A stretch of DNA of 64,000 bases from Labilibaculum euxinicum (GTDB lineage Bacteria > Bacteroidota > Bacteroidia > Bacteroidales > Marinifilaceae): the NCBI RefSeq assembly GCF_009795715.1, contig NZ_WTCR01000013.1, positions 90,890 through 154,889 on the forward strand, read 5' to 3'. Position 1 is the first letter of the stretch; each line of letters starts with the position of its first letter. Made by a program: the position numbers and the translations under genes. This document shows positions 56,310 through 64,000 of the stretch, one piece after another. Below the pieces are notes generated by a model. The model was not told the DNA's origin. It searched no databases and was given only the letters and a program-made list of their open reading frames with translations.

Positions 56310-57347
56310 TTATTTACTATTTTTTAATTTTTCTATTCTCTCAATCTGACTCGCAAAGTAAGCGTTTTTTTCGGGATTTTTCAAAACTAATTTGTCATAA
56401 ACAGCAATAGCCTTATCGAACAGTTTCTGTTTCACGTAGATAGAGGCCAAAGTTTCACTAATAAAACCATCTTTATCCTCTAAACTTCCCAATGAAATAT
56501 CCTCTTGTTTATCAACAACTTTAATGTTCCTGCTTATTCTTGGTTCATTTTGAATAAAACTATCAATCAGATCAATTCCTTTTTTCGATTTTTCCTTATC
56601 TGAATCCGAATGAAATTCATTACTGTCTTTCTTATTAACAACTGTCATCCAATCAGTAAAGGTATGATTTTCATCCTTATCCGATTCTGTTTTCCTGATC
56701 TTTGGTTCTTCTGATAAAGTATATAAATTACCACCAAAACCAATATGATAAACCTCTGTTGCCGCCACCAATAATTCCGAGTCGCTCAACTGCTTTTCTG
56801 TTTGTAACTTCTCAGTTTTCGCTGTAGATTCCTCTTTTTTGTTTTCAGAATCAGCGATCTCCAAAATTTCATCATTTGCAGCAAACAAATTTTCAGATTC
56901 CACAGGATTATTCTGATCATTCAAAACCTCAGAATCCATTACTTCCGACTCCTCTGATAATTGAAACAATCCATCCTGCTCCTCCGCTTCTATTTCAGAT
57001 ACAAGTGACTTTTCATCGATCAGAAGATCTGTACTTTCCTCTTTTGTAACAGGCTCTGATGTTTCTGGAGCAATAAGTATGTTTTCGCTGCTCTTAAAAC
57101 GGGATTGTATCTTAATTTGATCTTGAATTAACAAAAACAACTGACGCCGGTCTGGAATGTACAAAGCTGAATTTCTCAACTCTTCTTTAAACCGAATGCT
57201 TTGGCTGTCATGCAAGTTTTTCAACAAGAGTAGATGAGCAGTCTGAAAATAAGGATATTTGTCAATCAGACTTTTTAATTCCCGATGACTGTTCCGATCC
57301 ATTTTCGCTGAATTTCTAATCCAATCCTGTAATAAACTTTGATCCAT
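56310..57347 (-). CDS. Conserved protein with C-terminal TPR-like helices
   Basis: 345 aa. N-terminal helical part (LLQDWIRNSAKMDRNSHRELKSLIDKYPYFQTAHLLLLKNL) starts like a known Bacteroidota family; a long acidic, Glu/Ser-rich middle (about 95-270) looks disordered; the C-terminus has one clear TPR unit (ETLASIYVKQKLFDKAIAVYDKLVLKNPEKNAYF). No signal peptide. Role unknown; position between lptE and secG suggests an envelope-biogenesis helper. Confidence 0.75.
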   Translation of the reverse strand: MDQSLLQDWIRNSAKMDRNSHRELKSLIDKYPYFQTAHLLLLKNLHDSQSIRFKEELRNSALYIPDRRQLFLLIQDQIKIQSRFKSSENILIAPETSEPVTKEESTDLLIDEKSLVSEIEAEEQDGLFQLSEESEVMDSEVLNDQNNPVESENLFAANDEILEIADSENKKEESTAKTEKLQTEKQLSDSELLVAATEVYHIGFGGNLYTLSEEPKIRKTESDKDENHTFTDWMTVVNKKDSNEFHSDSDKEKSKKGIDLIDSFIQNEPRISRNIKVVDKQEDISLGSLEDKDGFISETLASIYVKQKLFDKAIAVYDKLVLKNPEKNAYFASQIERIEKLKNSK

Positions 57348-57350
57348 TTT

Positions 57351-57863
57351 TTACCAGTTTACAACCGCTTCATTGTATATATCATCAATAATATCTTCTA
57401 AAATCTCTGCCACTAATCCTTCTTCCACCTCACTTAACTGTTTGGTACTATCAAAATCCCGAAAGGCTGAAAAGCTCTTATCAAAATCATTATCAGGCTC
57501 TATTTCGTTTGTGAAACGAACTTTTACAGTAACCGTTAATCGATTGGTTGCAGAAATATCATCTGCAGTAACATCTAAAGCCTGAGTTCTGTATCCGGTT
57601 ATTTCTCCTTCAAAATTCAAATGACCTTCTCCATCTACAATTTCATCCAAAGTAGTTTGCCCACGAAATTTTTCTTTAAGTGCCTCCGTAAACTGATTAC
57701 TCAAATTAGGATTTACAAGGGGAGCTCTATTAGGAAAAAATTGCACCGAAAAAGTTTTCACCTCAGGAGAAAGGGTTCCTCCTGTAAATGAATAGGACAC
57801 CTTACATGCTGTTACCACAAAGGCAACACAAAAACTTAAAAACAAGACTTTAATTAAATTCAT
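57351..57863 (-). CDS. lptE: LptE-family LPS-assembly lipoprotein
   Basis: 170 aa. Signal with lipobox ending at C20 (FVVTAC), then the LptE-like fold (YSFTGGTLSPEVKTFSVQFFPNRAPLVNPNLSNQFTEALKEKF; LNFEGEITGYRTQA). In the outer membrane it would plug and assist LptD in LPS transport. Four bp before the TPR-like gene; operon with secG. Its upstream 98 bp is copy B of the conserved leader. Confidence 0.88.
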   Translation of the reverse strand: MNLIKVLFLSFCVAFVVTACKVSYSFTGGTLSPEVKTFSVQFFPNRAPLVNPNLSNQFTEALKEKFRGQTTLDEIVDGEGHLNFEGEITGYRTQALDVTADDISATNRLTVTVKVRFTNEIEPDNDFDKSFSAFRDFDSTKQLSEVEEGLVAEILEDIIDDIYNEAVVNW

Positions 57864-57961
57864 ATGATTATAATATGTTTTTTAGTTGCCATACGGAACT
57901 TACCATGAACCAATAATCATGCCTCTGTGTGTCACAATTGCCTGTCATGGAAGTTTCATAA
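57864..57961 (-). promoter_or_regulatory. Conserved structured leader, copy B
   Basis: Same layout as copy A (41299-41397). Plus-strand arms GGAACTTACCATG (57895-57907) and CATGGAAGTTTC (57946-57957); inner stem CAAT (57911-57914) with ATTG (57937-57940), in the same alignment columns as the GAGATT/AATCTC stem of copy A, giving two compensatory pair changes. Conserved loop ATCAT..C.CTGTGTGTCA. It fills nearly the whole gap between the sigma-54 activator gene and lptE. Confidence 0.65.
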
Positions 57962-57996
57962 TATTGGGAAATAAAAATAACAATAAATTGTGAATA

Positions 57997-59241
57997 TTAG
58001 TTGATATCGTATTCTTTGATTTTACGATACAGTGTCCGCTCAGATATTCCTAAGTCCTGCGCAGCGTACTTCCGTTTTCCATTGTGCTTCTCCAAGGCTT
58101 TCCTGATCAATTCAACCTCCTTATCTTCAAGCGATAAAGATTCCTCAACAAATTCCTCTGTATCTTGAATTACCGAATCTTTAGGCGATGAAATAGTTGA
58201 AGAAGTTTGCGCCGAAGATTGATGATGAAGAATATCAATCTCCTGATCTTCATACAGCTTCCGGATAAGCAAAGCGTTATCTTTTTGCAAAGACGAAGAA
58301 TCTCCACTTGTTTGCATCAACTCAAACACTAACTTTTTCAAATCAGTCATGTCCTTTTTCATATCAAAAAGAACCTTGTAAAGTATTTCCCTTTCTGAAG
58401 AAAAGGCCTGATCTTTTTTAGACGCATCAGTATAAATAGCGGGTAACATATGCTCATCATTCCTTGGAAGATAGTTCCTCAGTATGTCAGCACTAATTTG
58501 CCTTTCCTTTTCAATAATGGAAACTTGCTCTGTAATATTTTTCAATTGTCGAATATTCCCAGGCCAGCGATAAGACTTCAATAACTGTTGAGCTCCGGGA
58601 TCAAGACGCAAAGGTGGCATTCTATATTTTTCAGCAAAATCTTGTGCAAATTTTCGGAACAGCAGATAAATATCCTCTTGTCTCTCCCGCAGAGGAGGCA
58701 TGTTGATAGGTACAGTATTTAAACGGTAATACAAATCCTCTCTAAATTTACCATCTTTTACAGCTTTAGGAACATTAAGATTTGTTGCCGCAACAACTCT
58801 TACATCTGATTTTAAAACCTTTGACGAACCAACTTTAATGAACTCACCGGTTTCCAAAACACGTAACAAACGAACCTGTGTCGATAATGGCAATTCACCA
58901 ATCTCGTCCAAAAAAATGGTTCCTTTATTAGCTACCTCAAAATATCCCTTCCGATCTGATAAGGCTCCCGTAAATGCACCCTTTTCATGTCCAAATAATT
59001 CTGAATCAATAGTCCCTTCCGGAATAGCGCCACAATTCACAGCTATATATGGTGCATGTTTTCGAGAGCTGAATTGATGTATTATTTGAGGAAACACTTC
59101 TTTTCCGGTTCCGCTCTCTCCTGTAATTAATACCGATAAATCAGTTGGGGCAACCTGAATAGCAATGTCAAGCGATCTGTTCAAAGAATATGTATTCCCG
59201 ATAATTGAGAAACGATGTTTTATTGTTTGTATATCCATCAA
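57997..59241 (-). CDS. Sigma-54-dependent transcriptional activator (no receiver)
   Basis: 414 aa. The AAA+ domain starts almost at the N-terminus: Walker A GESGTGKE, GAFTGA loop (EKGAFTGALSD) that contacts sigma-54, Walker B IFLDEIGELP, and arginine finger region. C-terminal Fis-type helix-turn-helix (KHNGKRKYAAQDLGISERTLYRKIKEY). No receiver or GAF domain, so activity may be set by expression or a partner. Divergent from the PAS kinase; upstream of lptE (133 bp). Confidence 0.93.
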   Translation of the reverse strand: MMDIQTIKHRFSIIGNTYSLNRSLDIAIQVAPTDLSVLITGESGTGKEVFPQIIHQFSSRKHAPYIAVNCGAIPEGTIDSELFGHEKGAFTGALSDRKGYFEVANKGTIFLDEIGELPLSTQVRLLRVLETGEFIKVGSSKVLKSDVRVVAATNLNVPKAVKDGKFREDLYYRLNTVPINMPPLRERQEDIYLLFRKFAQDFAEKYRMPPLRLDPGAQQLLKSYRWPGNIRQLKNITEQVSIIEKERQISADILRNYLPRNDEHMLPAIYTDASKKDQAFSSEREILYKVLFDMKKDMTDLKKLVFELMQTSGDSSSLQKDNALLIRKLYEDQEIDILHHQSSAQTSSTISSPKDSVIQDTEEFVEESLSLEDKEVELIRKALEKHNGKRKYAAQDLGISERTLYRKIKEYDIN

Positions 59242-59432
59242 AAAAATCTAATTTGATTGTTACCTAAATAAAAAACATGAAATTTTATCATGCTACCTGA
59301 CAAAATTACTACTTTTTAGATTTAGAAGGCTATTCTGCCTAATTAATATCTTTAAAGATTGTTAATTTTCAGTATCTTTTTCACGCAATCTCAGTAATAC
59401 TTCATATTACAAATAGTAAAATCCAAGAGCCT

Positions 59433-60602
59433 ATGTCAATCCATCTCAAAAGTCTTAAAGAATCAAATGAATTTTTAAATATTTTATTCAACAATATAAC
59501 ATCAGCAATATTTATTCTAGATAAGCATACCCGCGTTAAAAGTGTAAACGAGTCTTTTACACTCCTCTTTCAAAAAAGAGAAGAAAAGGTACTTGATAAA
59601 TTATGTGGAAATTCCTTAGGATGTCAATACACCGTTGATGAAAATGCTTTATGTGGTGAAACCTCTCAATGTAAAAACTGTAAATTGAGAAGTGATCTTC
59701 TGCTTACCATGTGCCAAAAAGTTCCAACAAATGATAAAAAACTTACCCGAGGTTTTTACACAAATAACCAAAAAGAAACCAAACATTTTTTGTATTCAAC
59801 CCGACACATACAATATGGTGGAAATGAATATATTTTGGTAATTCTTGATGACCATACTGAGTTAGAGAATAGCAGGAATAAACTTGAAGAACAGAATGAA
59901 ATACTTCGTGTACTTAATGAGCAAAAATCAAAATTTCTGGGTATAGCCGCACACGACCTTCGTAATCCTATTGGCGCAATAAAATCCTTTTCCAATCTGC
60001 TCTTAGATTCATATCACGATTTTTCCGATGAAGATAGAATTGAATTCATGGAATTAATAAAAGACAGCAGTCAGTTTTCCCTTGACCTGATTAATGAGTT
60101 ATTAGATATCTCCAAAATTGAACTGGGTAAACTCAAACTGGATAAGAAGGAACAAAATATTCAGGAAATAATTGAAAATACAATAAAAATCAATAAGATT
60201 TTCGCAAAAAAAAAGAACATCCAAATCAATTTTAATCCAACAATAAGTATTAATTCAATTTGGATCGACAAAAATAAAATTGAGCAGGTATTGCACAATC
60301 TATTAAGCAATGCTATTAAATACTCTAACCCAGATACAACAATATCTGTCATTCTTAAAAAGAACAATTCATATATTGAAATATCAGTTACAGATCAGGG
60401 CGTTGGTATTCCAGATCAGGAAGTAAAAAATTTATTTACCGAATTTGGAACAACCAGTGCAAAAACTACAGCTAATGAAAGTAGTACTGGTTTAGGTTTA
60501 GCTATCGCTAAAAAAATTGTGAACGGTCATGGTGGAAGAATAATGGCTCATAGCAAACTAGGGGAAGGTTCTGAATTTTTGTTTACTTTGCCATTAAATT
60601 AA
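59433..60602 (+). CDS. Cytoplasmic PAS-domain histidine kinase with cysteine cluster
   Basis: 389 aa, no membrane helix. PAS domain (about 8-140) with six cysteines; C58, C64, C74, C80 and C83 form LCG-x-x-LGC...LCG....C-x-x-C, a pattern suggesting a metal, Fe-S or redox switch. Then a coiled-coil, HisKA with H174 in GIAAHDLRNPIGAI and HATPase (NLLSNAIKYS, DQGVGI, TGLGLAIAKKI). No receiver gene is adjacent; the divergent sigma-54 activator has no receiver. 21 bp upstream of kdsB. Confidence 0.9.
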   Translation: MSIHLKSLKESNEFLNILFNNITSAIFILDKHTRVKSVNESFTLLFQKREEKVLDKLCGNSLGCQYTVDENALCGETSQCKNCKLRSDLLLTMCQKVPTNDKKLTRGFYTNNQKETKHFLYSTRHIQYGGNEYILVILDDHTELENSRNKLEEQNEILRVLNEQKSKFLGIAAHDLRNPIGAIKSFSNLLLDSYHDFSDEDRIEFMELIKDSSQFSLDLINELLDISKIELGKLKLDKKEQNIQEIIENTIKINKIFAKKKNIQINFNPTISINSIWIDKNKIEQVLHNLLSNAIKYSNPDTTISVILKKNNSYIEISVTDQGVGIPDQEVKNLFTEFGTTSAKTTANESSTGLGLAIAKKIVNGHGGRIMAHSKLGEGSEFLFTLPLN

Positions 60603-60623
60603 AACACGCAAAATAAAACAAAA

Positions 60624-61373
60624 ATGAAATTCTTAGGAATTATACCTGCAAGATATGCATCTACTAGGTTTCCTGGTAAACCTTTGGCCGATATTAACGG
60701 CAAACCAATGATTCAAAAAGTATACGAACAAGCACTTAAAGCACTTGATCATGTTTATGTTGCTACTGATGATAAAAGAATAGAGGAAGCTGTTAAAAGT
60801 TTTGGAGGAAAAATAATCATGACCTCTCCAAATCATCAAAGCGGAACCGATCGGATTGCTGAAGCGGCTAATATTATCTCCCAAAATTTAAAACTTGATT
60901 TCGACGTAGTTATTAACATTCAGGGCGATGAGCCTTTTATTCAGCCTGAACAAATTAATTCATTAAAATCCTGCTTCAATAATCCGGCTACCGAAATTGC
61001 AACATTAATAAAATCAATTACAAATACTGCTGAAATTTTTGATCCAAATAAAGTCAAGGTGGTAACTGCTAAGGATAATCGCGCCTTATATTTCAGCCGG
61101 TCACCAATCCCGTTTGTTCGTGGTGAAGATCAGGATAAATGGCTGTCTCAAAATACTTTCTACAAACACATAGGGATGTATGCCTACCGATTTGATGCTT
61201 TAATGAAGGTTACGAAACTAGAACAAAGCAAATTAGAATTATCAGAATCTTTAGAACAATTACGTTGGCTTGAGAATGGTTATTGGATACAAACAGAAAT
61301 AACTGAACACGAATCGATAGGAATAGATACTCCTGAAGATTTACTTAGAGTAAAGGAAATGGGACTTTTATAG
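60624..61373 (+). CDS. kdsB: 3-deoxy-manno-octulosonate cytidylyltransferase
   Basis: 249 aa. Activates Kdo to CMP-Kdo for LPS synthesis. N-terminal nucleotide site IIPARYASTRFPGKPLADI, NIQGDEPFI and the final GIDTPEDLLRV. Starts 21 bp after the PAS kinase, so may be co-transcribed with it; own terminator overlaps the stop. Confidence 0.97.
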   Translation: MKFLGIIPARYASTRFPGKPLADINGKPMIQKVYEQALKALDHVYVATDDKRIEEAVKSFGGKIIMTSPNHQSGTDRIAEAANIISQNLKLDFDVVINIQGDEPFIQPEQINSLKSCFNNPATEIATLIKSITNTAEIFDPNKVKVVTAKDNRALYFSRSPIPFVRGEDQDKWLSQNTFYKHIGMYAYRFDALMKVTKLEQSKLELSESLEQLRWLENGYWIQTEITEHESIGIDTPEDLLRVKEMGLL

Positions 61374-61383
61374 TCCTTTTTTT
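61362..61383 (+). terminator. Terminator of kdsB
   Basis: GGACT (61362-61366), loop TTTAT, AGTCC (61372-61376), then seven T. The loop contains part of the TAG stop codon. Confidence 0.88.
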
Positions 61384-61489
61384 ATACTTTAACTTTTCAT
61401 TAAGACTTATTAGGAAGCCATTAACCAATAATGAATCTTGCTCTTTATATATTTGAATTGTATCTTCAGATATCTATATAAAAATCACA

Positions 61490-63097
61490 ATGAGCAGAAA
61501 AATTATCACCAGTTTAATCCTCCTAATGTCAATTTCATTAATTGGGATTATTGGAGTTCAAATTCTCTGGATAAAAAATGCAATCGAAATTCAGGAGCAG
61601 ACTTTTGATTCAAATATTAATGAAGCTTTACACAAAATTGTTACTAATCTTGAAAAGGAAGAATCCGTTTTTTTAATTTCAGAAGGCCTGAATTCTGCCA
61701 CCGATGTTAAAGTTGGCAATATTGAAATTCATGAGATTAAACAATTTCTTGATGAGAAGAATCACAAAAACGATCATCATATCCGCATAAAAACAACCCG
61801 GAAAATCAACGGGAAACAAAATAATGCAGCCAGTTCTGATACACAATTAATAGTATCGCACAAAAATCCTAAAAGTAAATCCATCAAATTTTGGCAGCCA
61901 AAAACAAATCTTGATTCATCTCTAAATATTGATATACAAGTAACTACCAATGACACCATAATTAGAGCGAGAAAAAAAGAGGAGCAAATTGAAAACATTT
62001 TTGAAAAAGTTGTCTATGAATTCAATTCTAAGGATATTACTATCAAAGATCGAATCAATGAAAAGGATTTACCCAATGACATTCGGGAAAGCTTAACCTC
62101 TTTTGATATTAATACCGAATTCGATTATGCCGTAATTGATGATAAAACAAAGAACATTGTCCTTTCATCTGACTCCAGTTTAAATTCAGAACTAGTTGCT
62201 TCGAATCATCAGGTAAATTTATTCCCAAATGATATTTTTTTATCAAATCATAAACTATGTCTGCTTTTTCCTGACCAATTCAATTTTATATACAAATCCA
62301 TTTTTTCATTACTGATACTATCAGCAATTTTCACCCTGTTTATTATTTTCACCTTTGGTAATGCCATTTTTTTCATCTTAAAACAAAAGCGTATTAATGA
62401 TATCAAATCTGATTTTATCAATAACATCACTCACGAATTTAAAACCCCAATTGCTACCATAGCACTAGCTTCAGATTCTATCAATAATCCAAAAATAATC
62501 GGAGATCCTGATAGAATCAGATACTTCACATCAATTATCAAAGATGAGAACTTCCGAATGAACAAACAAGTGGAAAATATTCTTCAACTTTCTTTATTCG
62601 GTAAACATGAATTGGATATTAATCCGCAAACCAATCATATAAACGAAATTCTTCAAAAAGCTGCAGAGCATATTCAATTACAAGTTGATGAGAAAAGCGG
62701 CACTTTAAAAATCGATTTAAAGGCAATCAACGATATAGCTGAAATCGACGAAGTCCATTTTTTAAATGCTATTTTCAATTTATTCGACAATTCAATTAAG
62801 TATTCAATAGAAAAACCCGAAATTGAAATCGGGACAAAAAATCAGGACAACAAAATCCATATTTGGATAAAAGATTCAGGAATTGGTATGAATCCACAAA
62901 CCAAGAAAAAAGTGTTCAGAAAATTCTTCAGGGCGGAAACAGGAAATATTCACAACGTAAAAGGATTTGGCCTCGGATTGAGCTACGTAAAGCTGATCAT
63001 TGAAAAACACAATGGACATATCGATATTATCAGTAAACCTAACGAGGGAACAACTGTCAATTTAACGCTTCCATTAAAAAGCCAAAATGAAAAATAA
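61490..63097 (+). CDS. Sensor histidine kinase, RprX-like (second pair)
   Basis: 535 aa. Transmembrane helix about 8-27, periplasmic region about 28-266, second helix about 267-295, HisKA with H315 in NNITHEFKTPIATI, and HATPase with NLFDNSIKYS, DSGIGM, RKFFRAETGNIHNVKGFGLGLSYV. It is a paralogue of the kinase at 8551 (same HisKA block, diverged sensor). Overlaps its response-regulator gene by 11 bp. Ligand unknown. Confidence 0.9.
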   Translation: MSRKIITSLILLMSISLIGIIGVQILWIKNAIEIQEQTFDSNINEALHKIVTNLEKEESVFLISEGLNSATDVKVGNIEIHEIKQFLDEKNHKNDHHIRIKTTRKINGKQNNAASSDTQLIVSHKNPKSKSIKFWQPKTNLDSSLNIDIQVTTNDTIIRARKKEEQIENIFEKVVYEFNSKDITIKDRINEKDLPNDIRESLTSFDINTEFDYAVIDDKTKNIVLSSDSSLNSELVASNHQVNLFPNDIFLSNHKLCLLFPDQFNFIYKSIFSLLILSAIFTLFIIFTFGNAIFFILKQKRINDIKSDFINNITHEFKTPIATIALASDSINNPKIIGDPDRIRYFTSIIKDENFRMNKQVENILQLSLFGKHELDINPQTNHINEILQKAAEHIQLQVDEKSGTLKIDLKAINDIAEIDEVHFLNAIFNLFDNSIKYSIEKPEIEIGTKNQDNKIHIWIKDSGIGMNPQTKKKVFRKFFRAETGNIHNVKGFGLGLSYVKLIIEKHNGHIDIISKPNEGTTVNLTLPLKSQNEK

Positions 63098-63803
63098 TAT
63101 TAGAATACTATTAGTTGAAGACGAACCTAATTTTGGTGCTGTCATGAAAAACTATCTGGAAATTTCAGATTTTGATGTTGTCTTGTGTAAAAATGGAAAA
63201 GAAGGATTAGAGAGTTTCGAAAATTCAAAATACGATCTTTGCATTCTCGATGTAATGATGCCGGAAATGGATGGATTTACTTTAGCAAAAAGAATAAAAC
63301 TAATTAATGCGGATATACCACTCATTTTTCTTACAGCAAAAGCACTTAAAGAAGATATTATTCAAGGATATCGTTTAGGTGCCGATGATTATATTACGAA
63401 ACCATTTGACTCAGAACTATTAATCTATAAGATTAAAGCCATACTATCAAGAAATAATGGTATCAGCAAAGCATCAACAATAAAGCAATACTCAATCGGT
63501 AAATTCATTTTCGATCCAGTATTGCGAACATTAACTTTAAATAATCAGCAAGAAAAGCTCTCCCCAAAAGAATCTGAGTTGTTAAGCTTGCTCTGCGCTA
63601 ATATGAATCAAATTTTACCCAGAGAGAATGCCTTACGAACCATTTGGGGGGATGATAACTTCTATACAACAAGAAGTATGGATGTTTACATTACTAAACT
63701 TAGAAAGTATCTAAAACCGGATAGTAACTTATCAATTGAGAACATTCACGGAAGTGGCTTTCGTTTACTTCAAATCAATACACCATTTGATTCTACAAAG
63801 TAA
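63087..63803 (+). CDS. OmpR-family response regulator, RprY-like (second pair)
   Basis: 238 aa. Receiver with E11/D12 pocket, D55 in LCILDVMMP, K in YITKPF; winged-helix effector domain ending NIHGSGFRLLQ. The paralogue of the regulator at 7858; effector recognition region (RSMDVYITKLRKYLKP) is nearly identical, so the two might share operator sequences. Convergent with the rRNA operon. Confidence 0.9.
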   Translation: MKNNIRILLVEDEPNFGAVMKNYLEISDFDVVLCKNGKEGLESFENSKYDLCILDVMMPEMDGFTLAKRIKLINADIPLIFLTAKALKEDIIQGYRLGADDYITKPFDSELLIYKIKAILSRNNGISKASTIKQYSIGKFIFDPVLRTLTLNNQQEKLSPKESELLSLLCANMNQILPRENALRTIWGDDNFYTTRSMDVYITKLRKYLKPDSNLSIENIHGSGFRLLQINTPFDSTK

Positions 63804-63851
63804 ATTGTAAAAAATTATTCAAAGCCATTTTCAATACCAAATTTCAGGGCA

Positions 63852-63891
63852 AAAAAAAAGAGTCTCATTCCTTATTGGAACAAGACTCTTT
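63852..63891 (-). terminator. Terminator of the rRNA operon
   Basis: AAAGAGTCT (63857-63865) with AGACTCTTT (63883-63891), inner TTCC/GGAA pairs, on the minus strand followed by a T-run (A-run 63851-63859). It lies 6 nt beyond the 5S rRNA end. Confidence 0.88.
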
Positions 63892-63897
63892 AAAAGT

Positions 63898-64000
<103 letters not shown>

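Noticed and set aside
57864..57961. Sigma-54 promoter (TGGCAC-N5-TTGC) upstream of lptE
   Set aside because: The nearby sigma-54 activator made this attractive, but TGACACACAGAGGCATG matches poorly and copy A lacks the GC of the -12 element.

Overview
The window is a chromosomal segment of a Bacteroidota bacterium. The evidence is the AT-rich DNA, the promoter style (TTTG about 18 nt before TAnnTTTG), TonB-dependent receptors fused to CarboxypepD_reg domains, an ECF sigma/FecR/receptor unit, an ExbB/ExbD/ExbD cluster, LytTR and RprXY-type regulators, and a lipoprotein with a K-S-D-D-type export signal after its cysteine. A lysine-fermentation operon at the left edge suggests an anaerobic or facultative fermenter. 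A Bacteroidales/Marinifilaceae-like host is my guess and was not tested.

Layout. 1-3140 (minus): CoA-transferase alpha subunit, kal, kce, kdd and the start of kamA, i.e. lysine to acetate/butyrate fermentation. 3741-7801: membrane protein, YugP-type metallopeptidase, acyltransferase and three short genes, most with clear terminators. 7858-10044: an RprXY-like two-component pair, followed by a candidate orphan small RNA on the plus strand (about 10260-10351). 10457-19421: acpP-fabF-rnc, purN, an M23 peptidase, two tandem YitT transporters and leuS. 19644-19717: tRNA-Arg(CCG). 19936-22312: the ExbB/ExbD energising complex. 22528-30466: tatD-ansA, gdhA, dprA, two envelope proteins, apt and aroA. 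30467-32476: a repeat-rich island around one secreted protein, with three 22-bp-phased FNR-box-like palindromes, three copies of a palindromic repeat, a 49-bp direct repeat 600 bp apart, and a GC-rich REP-like segment. 32477-36185: deoD, a tadA-like deaminase and aspS. 36633-41298: a TonB receptor, a secreted helical protein, a membrane LytTR regulator and a charged secreted protein. 41642-48697: lepA, a surface lipoprotein and the ECF/FecR/receptor unit. 49081-53696: a helical-repeat protein, a BlaI-type repressor with an M56-M23 fusion protease, and a lipoprotein. 53752-59241: groESL, secG, a TPR-like protein, lptE and a sigma-54 activator. 59433-63803: a Cys-rich PAS kinase, kdsB and a second RprXY-like pair. 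The right edge holds the 3' part of a 5S rRNA, the end of an rRNA operon read on the minus strand.

The most promising undescribed element is a roughly 98-nt leader directly upstream of the start codons of two unrelated envelope genes (41299-41397 and 57864-57961). The copies are about three quarters identical by hand count, fold into the same two-stem hairpin with compensatory base changes in the inner stem, and share a conserved loop. The orphan small RNA at 10.3 kb, which shares an 18-nt core with 48988-49005, is second. Probable BlaI operators upstream of two different M23 peptidase genes suggest a small cell-wall regulon.
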